DNA from: Papio anubis
Lineage: Eukaryota > Chordata > Mammalia > Primates > Cercopithecidae
DNA length: 64,000 nucleotides
NCBI RefSeq assembly: GCF_008728515.1
Contig: NC_044996.1
Coordinates: 130,790,923 to 130,854,922 of the forward strand
Direction of reading: 5' to 3'
The translations under genes and the position numbers were made by a program. Shown here piece after piece: positions 42,800-53,406 of this stretch; within the stretch, counting starts at the first letter, position 1, and the number at the start of each line of letters is the position of its first letter. The notes below the pieces were generated by a model. It saw only the letters and a program-made list of their open reading frames with translations, did no database searches and had not been told where the DNA came from.

Positions 42800-45305
42800 C
42801 CATTTATAGTCAATGTTATTATTGAGATGTGAGGTACTATTCTTTTCATCATGCTATTTGTTGCCTGAATACCTTTTTTTTAATTGTGTTTTTGTTTTAT
42901 AGGTCCTGTGGAATTTATACTTTAAAGAGGTTCTATTTTGGTGTATTTCAAGGGTTTCTTTCAAGATTTAGAGCTGCTTTTAGCAGTTCTTATAGTGCTG
43001 GCTTGGTAGTGGTAAATTCTTTATGCATTAAAGATGTATATTTCCTTTGTTTATGAAGCTTAGTTTCACTGGATGCAAAATTATTGGCTGATAATTATTT
43101 TGTTTAAAAAGGCTAAAGATCAAACCCCAATCCCTTCTAGCTAGTAGGGTTTCTGCTGAGAAATATGCTGTTAATCTGATAGGTTTTCCTTTATAGGTTA
43201 CCTGATGCTTTTACCTCACAACTCTTAAGATTCTTTCCTTCATCTTGACTTTAGATAACTTAATGACTATGTGCCTAAGCAATGATCTTTTTGTGATACA
43301 TTTCCCAGGTGTTCTTTGAGCTTCTTGTATTTGAATGTCTAGATCTCTAGCAAGACCAGGGAAGTTCTCCTTGATTATTCCCTCAAATATGTTTTCCAAA
43401 CTTTTACATTTCTCTTCTCCCTCAGGAACTCCAATTATTTTTAGATTGGATCATTTAACATAATCCTAAACTTCTTGGAGACTTTATTCATTTTTTAAAA
43501 TTCTTTTTTCTTTGTTTTTGTTGCATTGAGTTAGTTTGAAAGCCTTGTCTTCAAGCTGTGAAATTATTTCTTCTACTTGTTTGATTCTGTTGCTGAGACT
43601 TTCCAGTGTATTTTACATTTCTCTAAGTGTGTTCTTCATTTCCAGAAGTTGAGATTGTTTTTTATTTATGCTATTTTACTGAAGATTTTTCCCTTAATAT
43701 CTTGTATATTTTTTTGATTTAAGATGGACTTCACCTTTCTCTGGTGCCTCCTTGATTAGCTTAATAATCTTCTGAATTCTTTTTCTGGCAATTCAGAGAT
43801 TTTGTCTTGGTTTAGATCTATTGCTGGTGAGCTAGTGTGATCTTTTGGGGGTGTTAAAGAACATTGTTTTGTCATATTACCAGAATTGTCTTTCTGCTTC
43901 CTTCTCATTTGGGTAGACTATGTCAGAGGGAAGATCTGGGGCTGAAGGGCTGCTGTTCAGATTCTTTTGTCCCCCACAGGGTGCTCCCGTGATATAGTGT
44001 TCTTCCCTTTCCCCTAGGAATATGACTTTCTGAGAGCTGAACTGCAGTAATTGATATTTCTCTTATGGATCTAGCTACCCAACAGAGCTACCAGGCTCCA
44101 GGTCGCTACTGGGGAGTATCTGCACTGAGTCCTCTGATGTGAACTGTCTTTAGGTCTCTCAGTCGTGGATACAAGCACCTGCTCTGGTGGAGGTGGCAGG
44201 GGAGTGACGTGGACTCTGTGAGGGTCCTTGGTTGTAGTTTTATCGCGCAAGTTTTGTGTTGGTTGGCCTCCAGCCAGGAGGTGGTGCTTTCAAGAGAGCA
44301 TCAGCTGTGGTAGTTATAGGGAGGATGAGGCGGTGGGTGGGGCCGTAGAGCTCCCAAAAGAATATGTCCTTTGTCTTCTGCTATCAGCACAGGTAGAGAA
44401 AGACCATTAAGAGGGAGAAAGGTTAGGCTTGTCTGAGCTCAGAGTCTCTTTGGGCAGGACTTGCTGTGGCTGCTGTGGGGAATGGGTGTGGTTCTCAGGC
44501 CAATGGAGTTATGTTCCCAGGGACATTGTGGCTGCCTCTGCTGTGTCTTGCAAGGCAGTGGGAAAGCTGCATCAGGGAAATGGGGGAAAGCTGGCAGTTA
44601 TAGGCCTCACCTGGTTCCCAAGTAGCCCAAAAGGCTGATCTCACTCCCACCGTGCCTCCCCAACAACACCTAGTTTATTTCCAGTCAGCAGGTGAGCAGG
44701 GCTAAGAACTTGCCCCAGGCTACCAGCCTCCCAGCTGAGAAAGCAAGTAGGGCTTTCAGATTTCATGCCTCCCTGCCTGCCATGGCTTCTGTGCTGTGTC
44801 TGCACTCCTGATTTGCCTTCTCCCCCAGGTTTTGTCCAGGAAACTTCACATGCAGTCAACATTGTTACAAAGTTCAGTTGGAAGTTTTCTTCTCCCTGTG
44901 GTGTTTTCCCAGTTCCTCTGGCATCCCTCCCCAAGGATCCTTGTGAGACAGGTAAAAATGGCTTTCCTGGGGACTGAGAGAGCCCACAGGGCTCTTTTTG
45001 CTGCTGCTTCTACCCCGTATTTTGTTCAGCTTTCTAAATTCTTCTCAGCGCCAGATAAGGTAAGATCCTTTTCCCATGATCTGGACCTCCAGGTTCCCCA
45101 GTGAGGGTCTGTGTTTGGGGGCAGATGATCTCCCTTTCACTCTTAGAGCACTCACAGTTTTTTGGCTGTCTTCAGGGGCCTGTAGCAGCAATCCACTTCC
45201 TTCAAAGGTTCTGTGGAGTCTGTTGGCTTTCCAGATAATGTTTCTGTGGTAGTTCTTGGAATAAAAGTTCATGATGTGAGTCCTGCACACTGCTCTGTCC
45301 ATCCG
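42800..45305 (-). mobile_element. L1 5' half, segment B: 5' UTR, ORF1, ORF2 start (nested)
   Basis: In reverse complement from 45305: a 5' UTR of about 1.4 kb, ORF1 across about 43950-42990, an inter-ORF spacer (42840-42940) and about a dozen codons of ORF2 ('gtacctcacatctcaataataacattgac'). It then abuts segment A, which repeats the ORF1 end and ORF2 start in a different sequence version. The 5' UTR side looks complete ('actgctctgtccatccgagtgacagttgcaag'). All coding parts have stops. Confidence 0.8.
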
Positions 45306-45309
45306 AGTG

Positions 45310-45750
45310 ACAGTTGCAAGTTAATCTTCCCATTCAACTGTTGATGGGCATTTAGATTGATCCCATATCTTACCTATTGTAAATAATGCTGGAGTAAACG
45401 TGGAAGTGCAGATATTACTTTGACATGATTTCCACTCTGTGGGATGTAGATCCAGTAGTGGGATTGCTGATCATATGATAGTTCTATTTTTAATTTTTTG
45501 AACAACTTTTATACTGTTTTTCATAATGGCTGTACTAATTTACATTCCCACGATAGTGCATACGAGTTCCCCTCTCTGTACATCCACACTAGCATTAATT
45601 ACTGTCTTTTTAATAATAGCTATTCTAATTGGAGTGAGGAGAGATCTCAGTATATTTTGATTTGCATTTCCATGAAGATTAGTGATGTTGAACATTTATT
45701 CATATACCTGTTGGCCATTTTTGTGTGTTATCTTTGGAGAAATATGTATT
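45310..45750 (-). mobile_element. L1MA ORF2 segment, minus strand
   Basis: It continues the element of 42020-42508: 'attgatcccatatcttacctattgtaaataatgctgg', 'ccagtagtgggattgctgatcatatgatagttctatttttaa', 'tagtgatgttgaacatttattcatatacctgttggcc'. It breaks off at a TGTATT target site. Confidence 0.85.
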
Positions 45751-46130
45751 TGTGGCTGACTGCCACAGCTACTACTTGAGACCATCACTACGAGAGTTAC
45801 TGTTACTACTTGAGACCATCATTACAGCAGTTACTACTGTTACTGCTTGAGACCATCATTATGACTGAATGAAGGCACAAACATAGAAATGATAACAAAA
45901 AACAAAAGAAACTGTTTTAAGGAAAGGCAACATGGAGAGAAGAGAAGAGCTCCCTGCTTCTAGTGAGCAAAGACCACCGCCCGAGCTTCTCAGCCCTTCA
46001 TATTTATTGGGTAACAAGAGCAAGGAGGAGGAGGTAATGACAGGTCAGCTGCTTAATTGATCACAGGTTCATATTGTTTCTGACAGGCTTCAGTTGTGCC
46101 TAATCATAAACATTTGTGTGACCTCCAACT
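45751..46130 (-). mobile_element. Solitary LTR, probably class II (ERVK-type), minus strand
   Basis: 380 bases bounded by 6-base duplications TGTATT (45745-45750 and 46131-46136) inside L1 ORF2. In reverse complement it starts AGTTGG (one change from TG) and ends CCACA, with AATAAA in the middle ('cccaataaatatgaaggg'). A period of about 35 bases containing 'cttgagaccatca' recurs at 45775, 45809 and 45846. A 6-base duplication is typical of ERVK, which is the basis for the class. No internal genes remain. Confidence 0.7.
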
Positions 46131-46957
46131 TGTATTCAGGTCTTTTGCCCATTTCAAAATCTAGATTATTTGGGTTTGTTGTTATTTTTCTATTGAGTTG
46201 AGTTCCTTATATATCCTGAATATTAACCCCTTGTCAGGTACATAGTTTGCAAATACTTTCTCCTATCAGTTGTCTCTTCATTGTATTGAGCATTATCTTT
46301 GTTGTGGAGATGCTTTTTAGTTTGATTTAATCCTGTTTGTCTATTTTTGCTTTTGTTACCCATGCTTATCAGGTCTTATCCAAAAAAACCTTTGCCCAGA
46401 CCAGTGTCATGAAACATTTCCCCTATGTTTTCTTTTTCTAGTGTTATTATTTCAGGTCTTATATGTCTTTAGTCCGTTTTGGGTTGATTTTTGTATATGG
46501 CTGTAGATAAGGGTCTAGTTTCATTTTTCTGCATGTGGACATTCAGTTTTCCCAGTGCCATTTATTGAAGAGACTGTCCTTTCCCCAATATATGTTCTTT
46601 GCACTTTTATTGAAAATCAGTTGGCTGTAAGTATGTGAATTTATTTCTCTATTCTGTTCTCTTTTATATTCTGAGTTTTCTTTTCTGTTCCATTGTTCTA
46701 TATGTCTGTTTTTATGCCAGTACCGTGCTCTTTTGGTTACTATAGCTCCGTAATATATTTTGAAATTACAGAGTGTGATGCTTTTAGCTTTGTTCTTTTT
46801 GATCAAAATTGCTTTGGCTATTCAGGGTCTTTTGTGGTTCTATATGAATTTTAGGATTTTTTTTCTATTTCTGTGAAGAATATCATTGGTCTTTTGATAG
46901 GGATTGCATTGAATCTATAGATCGCTATAGGTAGTATGGTCACTTTAATGATATTAA
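46131..46957 (-). mobile_element. L1MA ORF2 segment, minus strand
   Basis: 'ttattgaagagactgtcctttccccaatatatg', 'ttgttctatatgtctgtttttatgccagtacc', 'tagggattgcattgaatctatagatcgc' are the reverse complement of ORF2 distal to RT. Contiguous with the LTR target site. Confidence 0.88.
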
Positions 46958-47205
46958 TTTCATCAATATTCTATAGTTTTCATTGTAGAACTAATGAAGA
47001 AATTCAGCAAAATTGCAAGATATAAAACCAACATACGAAAATCTGTAATATTTCTATGTACCAGTACCAAACTTAATGAAAAAGAAACCAAGAAAGCAAT
47101 AAGATACATGGGAATAAATTTCATCAAAGACATGAAAAATTTTCTACAATGAAAACTATAGAATATTGATGAAAGAAATTGAAAAGGATACATATAAATA
47201 GAAAG
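46958..47205 (+). mobile_element. Inverted L1 ORF2 block between 31-bp inverted repeats
   Basis: 46989-47205 reads as L1 ORF2 in the plus direction ('gaactaatgaagaaattcagcaaaattgcaag...caacatacgaaaatctgtaatatttctatg'), whereas both neighbours read in the minus direction. The arms 46958-46988 and 47144-47174 are perfect 31-base reverse complements. The ORF2 text around the ends shows that the block is a local inversion with an arm duplicated. Confidence 0.85.
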
Positions 47206-47899
47206 CTATCCCCTAGTTCTAACAGTTTTGTGTGTGGAGTTTTAGGGATTTTTAAAAAATATATAAGATCATGCTATGTACAAACAGAGACAAGCTGATG
47301 GCCTCCTTTTCAATTTGTATTATTTTCTTTCTCTTGCATAATTGCTCTATGACCCCTGTACTATGTTGATTGGAAGTGGTGAAAATGAACATCCTTGTCT
47401 TATTCTAGATCTTAGAGAAAAAGCTTTCAACTATTTCCCATTTGGTATGATGCTAGCTGTGGGTTTGTCACATGTGGCCTTTATTATGTTGAGGTACATT
47501 CCTTTTATACCTAATTTGGTATCATGAAGGGACATTGAATTTTATCAAATGCTTTTATCTATATCTATTGAAATGATTATATGGTTTTTGTCTTTGATTC
47601 TGTTAATGTGATATGTCACATTTACTGGTTTGTATACCTTAAACCACATGAATGATCTTTTTAATGTGCTATTGAATTTGGTTTGCTAGTATTTTGTTGA
47701 GGATTTTTTCATTTGTATTCATCAGGGAGATTGGCCTGTAGTTTTTATTTTTGCTGTGTATTCTTTTCTGGTTTTGGTAACAGGATAATGCTGGTTTCAA
47801 AGAATGAGTTTGCAAGAATTCCCTCTTCTTAATTTTTTTTTTTTGCATTGTTTGAAAATAATTGACATTAGTTCTTCTTTCGATGTTTGGTAGACTATA
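47206..47899 (-). mobile_element. L1MA ORF2 (RT region), minus strand
   Basis: 'ggtgaaaatgaacatccttgtcttattctagatcttag', 'ttaatgtgatatgtcacatttactggtttg', 'atttgtattcatcagggagattggcctgtag' are the reverse complement of the L1 reverse transcriptase region. It ends at the 17-base target duplication. Confidence 0.88.
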
Positions 47900-48237
47900 T
47901 TTTTAAAAACCTGCATATATACCGCTGAACCTTAAATAAACATTAAAAAAAAAACCTAAAAATCTCAGAAAAAGGGAATAGGGATTCTCCTCCAATGACC
48001 ATTATTCTGAGATCGAGTCAACCCCTCTCATTTTGTGTGTGTGTGATATTGCCCATCAACCCTATTCACAGCAATTTAGCTCCACATCTTTGTTAAGGGC
48101 ATGAGTCCTTACAATATCAAATATCAGGGTAACATATATACATATTTGTGAGTTACTGTTAATCAACCAGCTTAGAATTATGTTTTTGTAATACATTTTT
48201 ATCTTAAATAAAAGTAACATTTACTGCTTTTAAAAAT
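47900..48237 (+). mobile_element. 338-bp insert with 17-bp target duplication (possible mRNA 3'-end retrocopy)
   Basis: It is flanked by ATGTTTGGTAGACTATA (47883-47899) and ATGTTTGGTAGAATATA (48238-48254), 16/17 identical, at a site where L1 ORF2 text is otherwise continuous. It contains no repeat I recognise. AATAAA at 48207-48212 sits about 20 bases before a short T/A end. This fits a 3' UTR fragment copied by L1 machinery, although the poly(A) is almost lost. Source unknown. Confidence 0.55.
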
Positions 48238-48470
48238 ATGTTTGGTAGAATATAGCACTGTGGCCGTCATTCAGTCTCGTTACTTGTTATTCGTCTGTCC
48301 AGGATTTCTGTTTCTTTGTGCTTCAGTATTGGTAGGTTGTATGTTTATAATTTATCAATTTTTTCTAGACTTTTCAGTTTTTTGGCATATAGTTCATAAT
48401 AGTCTCCCCTATGATGTTTTTATGTCTTCAGCTGTAATGTCTCCTTTTACTTCTCTGAGTTTAACTGCAG
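48238..48470 (-). mobile_element. L1MA ORF2 proximal segment, minus strand
   Basis: 'ttggtagaatatagcactgtggcc', 'gtattggtaggttgtatgtttataatttatc', 'ttttggcatatagttcataatagtctcc' continue the same L1 upstream of RT. Confidence 0.8.
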
Positions 48471-48785
48471 CAGTTCAGATGGGGAACTATTGTATGTGTG
48501 TATGGTGTCATGGCTGTAAAGCCATAGGGATGAGGAGATGCAGTGGCTACTGGATCCTGGAGCAGGACACACTCTCACAGTGCCTGTGGTTACAAGATGG
48601 CACCATGTTGCAGCAGCTTGGTTCATGGAAGGGGAGGGGGCAAACATGGGCTTTTCTGGAGCAATGCAGCTGTGTAAACTTCTGCCAGCTCCCCAAACTG
48701 TGCTCAGAGCCTGTGCATATTCTTTCTAATAGCATAGTCTTTGTTTCTTGAAAAAATATTTTATTTCTGGCTTTTGCCTGCTGTG
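48471..48785. other. Unassigned sequence
   Basis: No recognised repeat. The plus-strand frame 48242-48751 is L1 text running into this block, and the overlapping frames on both strands have no family signature. Confidence 0.45.
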
Positions 48786-49258
48786 GTAGATTATAAAAAT
48801 GGCCACAGATCATTCTCCTTCTATCTGTGATCTAGGGAAGTGCTCTGCCACACTGACCCTAGGCTGGCCTTGTGATTTCCTTTGGCGAGTAGGACATTAA
48901 CAAACATGATGCAAGTGAAGGCTTGGGAGGTCTTTGTTCATTGGGGTTTACTCTCTTCCTGAGCTTGGGAACTCTGTAAACACTACCATGTAAATGAGCC
49001 TGAATTAGGCTGCTGGATAGTGAGAGACACATGGCTAAGTCATCCTTATTGCCCAAGCTGATATTCAGCCAACTGCCAGACATGTGAATGAGGTCATCCT
49101 AGACCACCCAGCTTCAGCCAACCTGGCCCAACCAGAAGAAGCATCTAGCTGAGCCACTGAATAGTGAGAAATGAGAAGTATTTGTTGTAATAAATTTTTG
49201 TTTTAAGCCACATACTTTTGGGATGGTTTATGATATAGCAAAAGATAACTGATATAAC
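48786..49258 (+). mobile_element. MLT1-type LTR, plus strand
   Basis: 'ggccttgtgatttcctttggcgagtaggacattaacaaacatgatgcaagtgaaggcttgg', 'gctggatagtgagagacacatggctaagtcatcc', 'tttttgttttaagccacatacttttgggatggtttatgatatagcaaaagataactgatat'. Near-complete MaLR-type LTR. Confidence 0.75.
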
Positions 49259-49647
49259 CTAGATAAATAATTCTGTTGTAAAAATAATGGCTTGCATTTT
49301 CCCAAAATGTCAGTATCATTAAAGAAAAGAAAGACCAAAGAACTTTTCCATATTGGAGGAGAGTAAAGAGGCTTGAAAAGAAAATATAAAATGTCATACT
49401 GGATTGGATCTTGGACTGGGTGGAGGAAATGCTTTAAAGGACATTGTTGGGACAATTAACAAAATTGGAATATGAACTGTAGAAAAGATAAAAATATTGT
49501 GGCAATATTAAATTTCTCAAATTTTATAATTGTATTGTGGTTATATATGAAAATATCATATTCTTAGGAAACACACACTAAAGTATTATGAGGTAAAGTG
49601 GCACAATTTATGTAATCTACTCTCAAATAATAGAGAAAAACTAATAA

Positions 49648-49649
<2 letters not shown>

Positions 49650-49689
<40 letters not shown>

Positions 49690-49746
49690 AGAGAGAGAGA
49701 GAAGGAGAGCCAGAGACAGAGAAGAAGGAAGGAGGGAGGAAGAAAG
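49650..49746. repeat. (TG)n(AG)n compound microsatellite
   Basis: TG run 49652-49688, then AG/GGA-rich 49690-49746. It produces three overlapping Cys/Val- or Arg/Glu-rich frames that are artefacts. Confidence 0.95.
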
Positions 49747-49792
49747 GTGGGCAGTCAGGTACAGTTTATGGAAGTTATTTGTACTATTCTTG

Positions 49793-50071
49793 TTTTTTTT
49801 TTTTTTTTTTTTTTTTTTTTGGAACAGGAGTCTCGCTCTAGCCATGGAGGCTGGAGTGCAGTGGCGGATCTCAGCTCTGTCCCGGCTCCGCCTCCCGGGT
49901 TCCATAATTCTCCACGGCCTCGGCCTAGGAGTAGCTGGGTTCTGAAGTGTCACCCTCGCCCAGCTGTTTTTGTATTCTTAGTAGAGGCCGGGGTTTCACC
50001 ATGGCCAGCCAGGATGGTCTCGATCTCCTGGCTGGGCCGATCCACCGTCTCGGCCTCCCAAAGTGCTGGGA
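49793..50071 (-). mobile_element. Alu, minus strand, indel-rich copy lacking its 5' end
   Basis: T28, then recognisable Alu blocks ('ctggagtgcagtggcggatctcagct', 'ccgcctcccgggttc', 'ggatggtctcgatctcctg', 'cctcccaaagtgctggga') separated by many small insertions and losses. CpG sites are still intact. It stops about 27 bases short of the Alu 5' end and is flanked by TATTCTTG at 49785-49792 and 50072-50079. Confidence 0.85.
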
Positions 50072-50481
50072 TATTCTTGTATTTTTTAACTTTAAAAAAG
50101 TTTCAAAAAAAAAAGTAAAAAGAAAAACCTTGACAATTGAGGAAATAAATAATCGTATGGGTGATACAGTTTCCTCTAGAAATTTCCCAACAATATTCTC
50201 TCAGCCACATTTGTTTTAGGCAGAAAGCCAAGATACTCATTTATGTAGACATCAGATCTGGGACTTACTTGATTGGAAATGGAAAATGGAGAATGTTGGA
50301 ATCATGTTCATTTCATGTCAACTACATGTGAAGAGAAACAGAAGTCCTTTAAAAGGTATGCAGGATGGAAGGATACAGGTGAGGGAAGAAAAAATCTGGA
50401 TGCTTTGTCATACTATGTCTTAAAACAAATTATTCAAGTCTCTTGGCCTCAATTTTATCTAGACTGGTGGAAGGGTAACCT

Positions 50482-50787
50482 CTTTTTTTTTTTTTTTTTT
50501 TTTTTTTTGAGGCCCAGGTCTGGCTTCCTGTGCCTCAGGCTGGAGTGCAGTGGCGTGATCTCACCACTTGCAGCTCAGCCTCCCGGGGTTTCACGCCATT
50601 CTCCCGCCTCCAGCCTCCCAAGTAGCTGAGACCCACAGGCGCCCGCCCTGCCGCCCGGCTAGTTTTTGGTAGAGCGGGGAACCACCATGTTAGCCAGGAT
50701 AGTCTCGATCTCCCTGACCTCGTGAAGTCCACCCTTCGGCCTCCCAAAGTGCTGGGATTACGGAAGCGGAAGGAGCACAGCAGGCAT
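50482..50787 (-). mobile_element. Alu (AluYRa-like), minus strand, indel-rich copy
   Basis: T26, then 'caggctggagtgcagtggcgtgatctcac', 'cccggctagttttt', 'catgttagccaggatagtctcgatctc', 'cctcccaaagtgctgggattac' interleaved with stray bases. The 5' terminus is scrambled ('ggaagcggaaggagcac'). GGTAACCT at 50474-50481 and 50788-50795 marks the target duplication. Confidence 0.88.
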
Positions 50788-50795
50788 GGTAACCT

Positions 50796-51061
50796 GCAAA
50801 CTTCCGCTCACGATGTGCTTATTTATACAGTACTTATAAAGGAAACTAAAATGTGTGTTGATCAGTGGTGCAGTATTGTAATCTTAGTGGCCTTTTGTTA
50901 TTATGGGATAACTCCATTAGGTATTCATGGGTACTGCTTGTTCAATACTCAGAAGCATGAGCATAACTTGGAGTTATTACCTGCTTAGTTACCCTATGAA
51001 AACCAGGCTATCTGGATCAAATTAGCAGATAATGGTTTTACATGATTATGATATTGATTAC
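50796..51061. other. Unassigned sequence
   Basis: Unique-looking. Nothing identified between the Alu and the young L1. Confidence 0.5.
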
Positions 51062-53406
51062 CAAGGCTGGTTCCAACGTTAGCAAATCAATAAATAGTCC
51101 ATGCGGCAGAACCAAGACAAGAACCACATGATTAGCCTTCCAATATAGATGCGAGAAAAGGCTTTGGACAAAATTCAACAGCCCTTCATGCTAAGCTCAA
51201 TAAATTACGGTATTGATGGGCGATACCTCCAAAATAATAAAACTATTTATGACAAACCAGCCAATATATCGCCACTGAATGAGGCAAAAGCAGGAAAAAT
51301 TCCTTTGAAAACTGGCACAAGACAGGGATGCCCCTCACCACTCCTATTCAGCGTGGTGTTGGAAGTTCTGGCTAGGGCAATCAGGCAAGAGAAAGAAATC
51401 AAGGAGGCCAGTTAGGAAAAGAAAAGAGAATCAAATTATCCCTGTTTGCAGATGACATGATGTATATTTAGAAAGCAGAGTATACAGCCAAATCTCCTTA
51501 AGCTGATAAGCAACTTCAGCAAAAGTCTCAGGATACAAAAATTAGTATTTTGAAATCCTACAATCATTCTTATACACCAGTAACAGACAAACAGAGAGCC
51601 AAATCATGAATGAACTTCCATTCTGGTGCTTCAAAGAGGAAGGCAAAATGCCTAGGAATCCAACACAGGGATGTAAAGGACCCACTCTTCAAGGAGAACT
51701 ACAAACCACTGCTCAGTGAAATAAAAGAGGGACACAAACAAATGGAAGAACATACCATGCTCATGGATGGGAAGAATCAATATGAGTGAAAATGGCCATA
51801 CTGCCCAAGGTAATTTATAGATTCAATGCCATCCCATCAAGCTACCAATAGAGTTTCTTCACAGAATTGGAAAAAACTGCTTTAAAAGTTCATATGGAAC
51901 CAAAAAGGCCGCATCTCAAGACAATCCTAAGTCAAAAGAACAAAGCTGGGAAGCATCCACATACCCTGACTTCAAACTATACTACAAGGCTACAGTAACC
52001 AACAACATGGTACTGGTACCAAAACAGAGATATAGACCAATGGAACAAGACAGAGTCCTCGAAATAATACCACATCTACAGCCATCTGATCTTTGTGGAA
52101 GCCTGGGAAGAGGGAAACAAGAAATGGGAAGGATTCCTATTTAATAAAATAGTTAACAGGAAAATTGGCTGTATAAGTAAAAGCTAGAGCACAGGATGCA
52201 CACACACCTCCTTATCTGAAAAATTAATTCAAGATGGATTAGAGACTTAAATGTTAGACCCTAATACCATAATAAAATCCTAGAAGGAAAACCTAGGTAG
52301 TACCATTCAAGGACATAGGCATGGGCAAAAGAGACTTCATATTGTTTTAAGCTGGCAACAAAGCCAAAATTGACAAAATGGGATCTAATTAAAGCTAAAA
52401 GAGCTTCTGCACAGCAAAAGAAACTACCATCCAGAGTGAACAGAGGCAACCTACAGAATGGGAGGAACATTTTGCAATCTACTCATCTGACAAAGGGCTA
52501 AATATCCAGAACCACCACAAAGAACTCAAACAATTTACAAAAGAAAAAACAAACATTATAAAAAGTGGGCTAAAGGATATGAACAGACATTCTCAAAAGA
52601 GACATTTAGCACAATAACAGGCTTTATGAAAAAAATGCGTAATCACTGGCCATCAAATGCAAATCAAAACCACAGTGAAGAGATACCATATCGCCAGTTA
52701 GGGTAGCGAAATCATTAAAAGTCAAGGGAAACAACAGGTGCTGGAGAGGATGTGTGGAGAAATAGAACACTTACACTGGTAGGACTGACTGGTTAAACAT
52801 TATGGAAAACAGTATACCGTGATTCCTCAAGGATCTAGGGCAGATGTACCATATGACCCAGCCATCCCATTACTGGGTACCTTTAAGGATTTACAAAGTA
52901 TATACTTAACTATAAAGACACATACACCGCATTATGTTTATTTTGGCACTATTCTAATATAACAAAGAACTTGGAATCAACCCAAAATGTCCATCAGTGA
53001 CAGATTGGATTAAGAAAAATATGGCACATATACACCATGGAATACTATGCAGCCATAAAAAAGGATGAGTTTGTGTCGCTGTAGGGACATGGATGCAGCT
53101 GGAAACCATCATTCTTAGCAAACTAACTATCCACAAGAACTGAAATCAAGCACGCATGATACTCTTAGGTGGGAACTGAACAATGAATCCACTTGGACTC
53201 AGGAAGGGAACATCACACACGGGGCCCTATCATGGGGGAGGGAGGGAGATTGCATTGGGAGTTATACCACAATCGCCAAATGAAGTTTGATAGGTTGCTT
53301 ATAACTGTAAGCACAAGAATGTACACTTAACAAGCTACCACGTTTATGCACATGTGCCTACAACTTGAAGTATATAATAATAATAAATAAATTAAAAAAA
53401 AAAAAA
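51062..53406 (+). mobile_element. Young 5'-truncated L1 (cercopithecid L1RS-like), indel-rich
   Basis: It starts inside ORF2 before the RT catalytic site ('aaggctggttcc...aaatcaataaat'), carries the Phe-Ala-Asp-Asp codons at 51445-51456, and ends with 'ggagggagattgcattgggagttatac', an ATA-rich tail at 53371-53392 and A13. Substitutions from a young L1 are few, but single-base gains and losses occur every few tens of bases, so no frame is open beyond about 90 codons. Read literally it is a dead copy; the indels are probably sequencing errors. Confidence 0.88.

Larger units (their letters stand above)
49290..50125 (+). mobile_element. Old L1M-type 3' UTR, plus strand, split by microsatellite and Alu
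   Basis: 'gtggcaatattaaatttctcaaattttataattgtattgtggttatatatgaaaatatcatattcttaggaaacacacactaaagtattatgagg' and, after the Alu, 'ttttttaactttaaaaaagtttcaaaaaaaaaagtaaaaag' follow the tail of an ancient L1. 'gaagttatttgtactattcttg' is the Alu target. Confidence 0.55.

Noticed and set aside
45775..45862. Three 'cttgagaccatca' repeats as a CRISPR-like array
   Set aside because: Primate nuclear DNA inside an LTR. The spacings are repeat-derived, not unique spacers, and no cas genes are present.
48242..48751. 169-codon plus-strand open frame
   Set aside because: It begins in antisense L1 ORF2 and runs into unassigned DNA. There are overlapping frames on the other strand and no family motif.
49657..50118. 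Cys/Val- or Arg/Glu-rich frames of about 100-150 codons
   Set aside because: Translation of a TG/AG microsatellite followed by a T-tract and an indel-rich Alu.
51149..51415. Intact RT segment as evidence of an active L1
   Set aside because: The element is 5'-truncated and the frame is lost soon after the catalytic codons. Even with errors corrected it lacks ORF1 and the endonuclease part.
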